The position numbers were made by a program, and so were the translations under genes. A stretch of DNA of 64,000 nucleotides from JACNIV01 sp965370415. Its GTDB lineage: Bacteria; Cloacimonadota; Cloacimonadia; Cloacimonadales; TCS61. The stretch covers positions 1 through 64,000 of the forward strand of contig CBDUTJ010000013.1 of the NCBI GenBank assembly GCA_965370415.1. The letters run 5' to 3'. The notes under the pieces were generated by a model that was not told the origin of the DNA, did no database searches, and saw nothing but the letters and a program-made list of their open reading frames with translations. Below, in pieces: positions 60,537 to 64,000 of the stretch. Numbering within the stretch: position 1 is the first letter of the stretch; each line of letters begins with the position of its first letter.

Positions 60537-60660
60537 CCACCGATTGAAATCGGTGGTTATTTTGTTATTTTTCTCGTTGCGAAGTGCAACTTCGCAACGC
60601 TTGATTTTCAGCAAGTTGAACTTGCATACTAATTACGTTCACAAGTGCAACTTGTGAACA
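60537..60660. repeat. cluster of intergenic hairpins
   Basis: Four palindromes in a row: CCACCGATT-GAA-ATCGGTGG (60537-60556), GTTGCGAAG-TGCAA-CTTCGCAAC (about 60577-60599), GCAAGTT-GAACTTGC (about 60611-60625), TTCACAAG-TGCAA-CTTGTGAA (about 60638-60658). The 60605-60646 part recurs at 63026-63068. They may end transcription of the 60705 gene or be dispersed repeats. Confidence 0.6.
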
Positions 60661-60704
60661 AGAAAAGTAATCTGAGAGAATCTATGAAATAAAACTTTTC
60701 AATG

Positions 60705-62459
60705 TCATTTCAAAAGCAACATTCTCTTTGTTTCAGAAAAAATGTTTCCTGATTTTAATTTGTAGAAATAAATCCCGCTGGAAACAGGCTGATCATTTTC
60801 ATCGGTTCCGTTCCAAGTAACTGACCCTTTCTTGAGCGAAGACTCGGGACTCAGGATGACATCAAATGTTTTTATCTTCTGCCCTTTGATATTATAGATA
60901 ATTAACTCCGTGTTCTCTGTGAACTCTGTGGTTAAAGAAAAAGAAATAGTTGTGGATGGATTGAATGGATTGGGGTAATTGCCAATAAGTCTATTATGAA
61001 CAATAGGAAAATCCTCTTCTGCAGAAACAAAGTCAACTACCATTGTAATAGGAATTACAATCTCTGATTCATCGGGATCATTACTAATAATAACGGCTTC
61101 TGCCTGATAAGTTCCATTAAGTATATCAGTTGCATCAAAAGAGAAAGTGATCTCATCAAAAGAACTTGCTGGAATCGTACCTGCACAACTGCTGATCTCC
61201 AACCAGGTTGGACCTGAATAAAAAAGAACAGCCAGCTCATTTTCAACATACAGAGCATCATAAACTACTTGAAGAGCATCACTTGCATTCTCATTCTGAA
61301 TTCCAATAGTTGCAGTATCAAGGTCTCCACTGACCTGGCGATATTGGAATAAAATATGACCATTTGCGTAAAGAATCATCTGAAAATCATAAGTTCCCGT
61401 ATATATCCCAGGATAATGAATAACATTATCAAACAAGACGATCAAACTATCGGGAGTACTATAATAATATACATCTCCGCCTTGAAGAGGATCAAGGTCA
61501 TCCCAGTAACCAAAAATAGCAGGACGAGGAGCATTCAATCGAGGAAGTTCATAATTATGGTAATCTGTCCAATCTTCTCCAAAACCGATCCAGCCATTTG
61601 GATTGATACGGAATTCAGAATATTTCGAACCATAGAAATTGAAGTCAAAACCGATCGGCATTAATTCTGTTCCCACATCATTATGCGTAAAAGTTACAAG
61701 TGTCCCCAACATGGAAATATCACGCCAGTTGTAATCAGGTCCTTCCGGTTCATTGCTGTCTATCCATAGATAACCATAATCATCCGGACCACCTGATCCC
61801 TCTGATGGGAATGATAAATCGACAAGATTGATCACGTAGAAAAGGTCACTATCTCCAACATTGCTGAGCGTTAATGTTTCTTCACCCATAGAACCCGGTT
61901 CAAGTTCTACAATGAAAAAATCAGTAGATAATTCAATATCAGGAGGAGAAATACATTCACCATTCAGGTCTATCAACAATGGATTCAGTTCCGGGTCATT
62001 GCTCTGGATAGATAATATAGCACTGAATGTCCCGATATTTTCGGATGTAAATGTTATTTCAAGTTCGGTTTGTTCTCCCCAACCCAGATCAAATGCAGTT
62101 GTTCCTGTGTAAGTAAATCCATCTCCAATGATTTCTACAGAAGAAACATTTAAGTCAACATAACCTAAATTCCTAATATTCAAGGTCATGTTCTGGGGAT
62201 AATTTAGATATTGAATTCCGAAATCCAGTTCATCTGTAGAAGCCCAGATATGCGGATCAGGATCATTGGATAGGAATGAAAAGTAGCGGGCCATCAAATC
62301 TGCTTTTGTGTTTGTTCCATCAGCATCTGCCATAGCTCCAAAAATTGAAGAAGTGCAGATAACGCGGTATGAACCTTCATCGTAATACACCGAACGTCCA
62401 ATATCATTCTGGCAGGTGAAATAAAGAGTTCCTTCATCTGCAGTGAGGACATCTACCAT
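60705..62459 (-). CDS. T9SS cargo protein, C-terminal part of an interrupted gene
   Basis: The reading frame is open from a TGA at 62715 down to this stop; the first ATG after that TGA is at 62459. The encoded region (584 residues from that ATG, about 670 in the open frame) has choice-of-anchor/Hydin-like Ig modules: PQNMTLNIRNLGYVDLNVSS, EEETLTLSNVGDSDLF-like stretches, IPITMVVDF. It also has a nidogen-like barrel segment (GFDFNFYGSKYSEFRINPNG, GDVYYYSTPDSLIVLFDN) and a T9SS type A sorting domain (NYPNPFNPSTTISF...KSGNIFSETKRMLLLK). There is no ribosome binding site at 62459, so it is the rest of the gene begun at 62993, not an independent gene. Confidence 0.7.
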   Translation of the reverse strand: MVDVLTADEGTLYFTCQNDIGRSVYYDEGSYRVICTSSIFGAMADADGTNTKADLMARYFSFLSNDPDPHIWASTDELDFGIQYLNYPQNMTLNIRNLGYVDLNVSSVEIIGDGFTYTGTTAFDLGWGEQTELEITFTSENIGTFSAILSIQSNDPELNPLLIDLNGECISPPDIELSTDFFIVELEPGSMGEETLTLSNVGDSDLFYVINLVDLSFPSEGSGGPDDYGYLWIDSNEPEGPDYNWRDISMLGTLVTFTHNDVGTELMPIGFDFNFYGSKYSEFRINPNGWIGFGEDWTDYHNYELPRLNAPRPAIFGYWDDLDPLQGGDVYYYSTPDSLIVLFDNVIHYPGIYTGTYDFQMILYANGHILFQYRQVSGDLDTATIGIQNENASDALQVVYDALYVENELAVLFYSGPTWLEISSCAGTIPASSFDEITFSFDATDILNGTYQAEAVIISNDPDESEIVIPITMVVDFVSAEEDFPIVHNRLIGNYPNPFNPSTTISFSLTTEFTENTELIIYNIKGQKIKTFDVILSPESSLKKGSVTWNGTDENDQPVSSGIYFYKLKSGNIFSETKRMLLLK

Positions 62460-62714
62460 ATAATCCGGATCTTCATCATATTGAAAGGCAAAATCATCTC
62501 CGGACGTGAAAGTATTTCCCGCACCTATTATGTTATGAATTCCATTTGTAGTTCCATTGCTGATGTAATTTGTGCCCAGATAACCGAAAAATGTAGTTGT
62601 ATGATGATTGTAACCTACATCTGCTCCTTCGATGTAAAGAGACCCTCCACCGTTTAAATAATTAATTAAAGTTTGTTGTTGAGAGGTGCCAACGACACCG
62701 GGTGGTGTGGTTCC

Positions 62715-62993
62715 TCAACCCACGCAATAGATGCCCAGAGTCACGAAAACAACATCGTAGCTGGAAAGATCCCCGGGCAGTGTGGATACTGTAGTGAAAG
62801 TTATTCCATTTGCTGTTAATGCCTGTTGTATTTTAAATTCACAGCCCACGTAAGCGGTTCCTTCCGGATCCTGGAAACCATTGTTGTTGTCGTTGTCCCA
62901 GATTAGAACCTGCTGAGAAAAAACTAAACAAGGCAATAAAAATAAAAGTAAAATTACAAAATTAATTGTTGAATGTTTTTTTTCAAATTTCAT
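62715..62993 (-). CDS. N-terminal part of the interrupted T9SS cargo gene
   Basis: The 92-codon open part starts MKFEKKHSTINFVILLLFLL (signal peptide) and continues LIWDNDNNNGFQDPEGTAYV to VTLGIYCVG, then TGA (62715-62717). The same frame continues without another stop as GTTPPGVVGTSQQQTLINYL into the 60705 gene. The single TGA is therefore either a nonsense mutation (a Cys or Gly codon would fit), a base error, or a recoded codon; a small hairpin follows it. It resembles the Rossmann-like opening of secreted peptidase-type or anchor proteins with 'YDVVFVTLG'. Confidence 0.7.
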   Translation of the reverse strand: MKFEKKHSTINFVILLLFLLPCLVFSQQVLIWDNDNNNGFQDPEGTAYVGCEFKIQQALTANGITFTTVSTLPGDLSSYDVVFVTLGIYCVG

Positions 62994-63025
62994 GATAAGC
63001 TCCTCATTTATTTTTTAACGCTTGC

Positions 63026-63068
63026 TTTTCAGCAAGTTGAACTTGCCCACTAATTGCGTTCACAAGTG
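63026..63068. repeat. second copy of the CAGCAAGTTGAACTTGC intergenic repeat
   Basis: About 43 bp nearly identical to 60605-60646, in the gap between two T9SS cargo genes. It contains short palindromes. Confidence 0.6.
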
Positions 63069-63138
63069 GGAGTTTGTGAGCGTGAGTAACCTTGAAAGTG
63101 TTAATATGAAAGAATCTTTGAAATAATCCTTTTCAAGG

Positions 63139-64000
63139 TTACTTCATCAAAAGCATTTTCCTCACTGATGTAAAATCACCTGCTTTCATTTTGTAAAAAT
63201 ATACTCCGCTTGCAACTGGCGTATTGTTCTCATCTTTTCCATCCCAAATAACAGTATGATAGCCTACATCCAACTTATCATCAATGAGCATTCTTACTTT
63301 TTGTCCCTTGATATTGTAGATTTCCAGTGTAACTTTTGAATTTTCATTAAGGCTGTAACTTATAGTTGTGCTTGGATTAAATGGATTCGGATAGTTATTC
63401 TTCAACTCCACTTTATAGATGGATTGAATAATATTTTCATCTGAACTGACAGAACCGGAATATGCCTGAGCTGGATTACTGAAGGAACTTTCACCTTCCG
63501 TATAAATTGCAGTTACAACATAATAATAAATTCCGGATGAAAGTCCTGTGTCGAGATAGAAAATTTCATTCGTGTTTGTTAGCAATTCATAAGGACTGTT
63601 CGGATTATTCCTTCTATAAATGTTGTAACTTTCAGGTTGAGTAGAAGGTTGTTCCCAGCTCAATTCGATTTCATTAACATTGATGTTTTCTGCATAAAGA
63701 TTTGCTGGTGGTTCGAGGAACACATTGGGTTCTACAATGGCAATATCATCGATATACCAGCCTTCTTCTGCTGTAGCTCCATCCGAACCGAAAATAAAAC
63801 GGAACTTAACTGTTCCATCATAATCCTCAAGATTAAAGAATGCTCTTTCCCAGTCAATTGAACCTGAGAACACTTGTGTATCACCAGCAAATGGAGGATT
63901 ATTATCTCCCCTTGTCAGAAATGGATAACCACCTTCCGGGAATATTTGTGACCATTGACTGTTATGGAAAATCTCAATCAGACCGCCATCATAACAATAG
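63139..64000 (-). CDS. T9SS cargo protein with MAM/immune-inhibitor-A-like domain, 5' end outside window
   Basis: The frame stays open to the window edge; 287 codons are visible. The start continues LIEIFHNSQWSQIFPEGGYP, then QVFSGSIDWERAFFNLEDYD, GTVKFRFIFGSDGATAEEGW, YIDDIAIVEP. This is the jelly-roll 'GWYIDD' module found after the catalytic domain of immune-inhibitor-A and other secreted peptidases. An FN3 domain follows (PANLYAENINVNEIELSWEQ) and then a T9SS type A sorting domain (NYPNPFNPSTTISY...AGDFTSVRKMLLMK). The upstream part, probably holding the catalytic domain, is not visible. The internal GTG at 63873 is not a true start. Confidence 0.8.
   Translation of the reverse strand, partial: YCYDGGLIEIFHNSQWSQIFPEGGYPFLTRGDNNPPFAGDTQVFSGSIDWERAFFNLEDYDGTVKFRFIFGSDGATAEEGWYIDDIAIVEPNVFLEPPANLYAENINVNEIELSWEQPSTQPESYNIYRRNNPNSPYELLTNTNEIFYLDTGLSSGIYYYVVTAIYTEGESSFSNPAQAYSGSVSSDENIIQSIYKVELKNNYPNPFNPSTTISYSLNENSKVTLEIYNIKGQKVRMLIDDKLDVGYHTVIWDGKDENNTPVASGVYFYKMKAGDFTSVRKMLLMK

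Overview
The window looks like part of a low-GC genome from a bacterium with a type IX secretion system (T9SS). At least eleven predicted exported proteins end in the module 'YPNPFNPxTTI...YNIKGQ...SSGIYFYK...KKMLLLK/KKCLLLK', which is the type A T9SS sorting domain. The flavour of these domains resembles the Candidatus Cloacimonadota / Marinimicrobia / Ignavibacteria group more than classical Bacteroidota. My best guess is Cloacimonadota, unproven. One tRNA (Ala-GGC) and one housekeeping gene (BamA) are present. Almost everything else is accessory or surface-related.

Region 1 (1-14.3 kb) is the most unusual part. Minus-strand single-gene units (a PD-(D/E)XK-like protein, a HEAT-like secreted protein, a beta-helix protein, three propeller-like proteins and an FG-GAP-like protein) are separated by short imperfect inverted repeats. 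These repeats have TGCTAAC/GTTAGCA or GTTATGC/GTTATAC ends and one conserved unpaired base in the left inner arm. This is the architecture of integron attC sites, so I read the region as an integron-cassette array without a visible integrase (CALIN-like), with T9SS-secreted proteins as cassette cargo. Region 2 (14.3-21.2 kb) holds a large RHS-repeat protein, a short RHS/FN3 protein and a beta-helix protein.

Region 3 (21.2-25.4 kb) is a gene graveyard followed by a decayed sugar-metabolism cluster. It contains fragments of a VWA protein, a T9SS domain, an O-methyltransferase-like protein, a sugar isomerase/epimerase and a DegT-type aminotransferase, next to three intact amidohydrolase-like proteins, two of which lack the HxH metal motif. 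Region 4 (25.5-37.9 kb) is a run of large T9SS cargo proteins: a gingipain-like C25 peptidase, cohesin-like and dockerin-like modules, propellers and a Kelch-like protein. It shows recent internal duplication, including an identical 385-bp block in two neighbouring genes. A TrmB-type regulator follows.

Region 5 (39-50 kb) is a mobile island abutting the 3' end of tRNA-Ala. It carries a tyrosine integrase, an HTH partner, a MerR regulator with a visible operator, a phage endolysin remnant, a large serine recombinase and a phage/plasmid-like module made of a MoxR-type AAA+ ATPase, a DUF3150-like protein and a VWA/zincin protein with small partners. Region 6 (50-64 kb) has BamA, a membrane protein, a four-gene carbohydrate operon (two MGH1-like glycoside hydrolases, galactokinase, a small ART-like protein), and two more T9SS cargo genes. 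One of these is interrupted by a single in-frame TGA with a hairpin just downstream.
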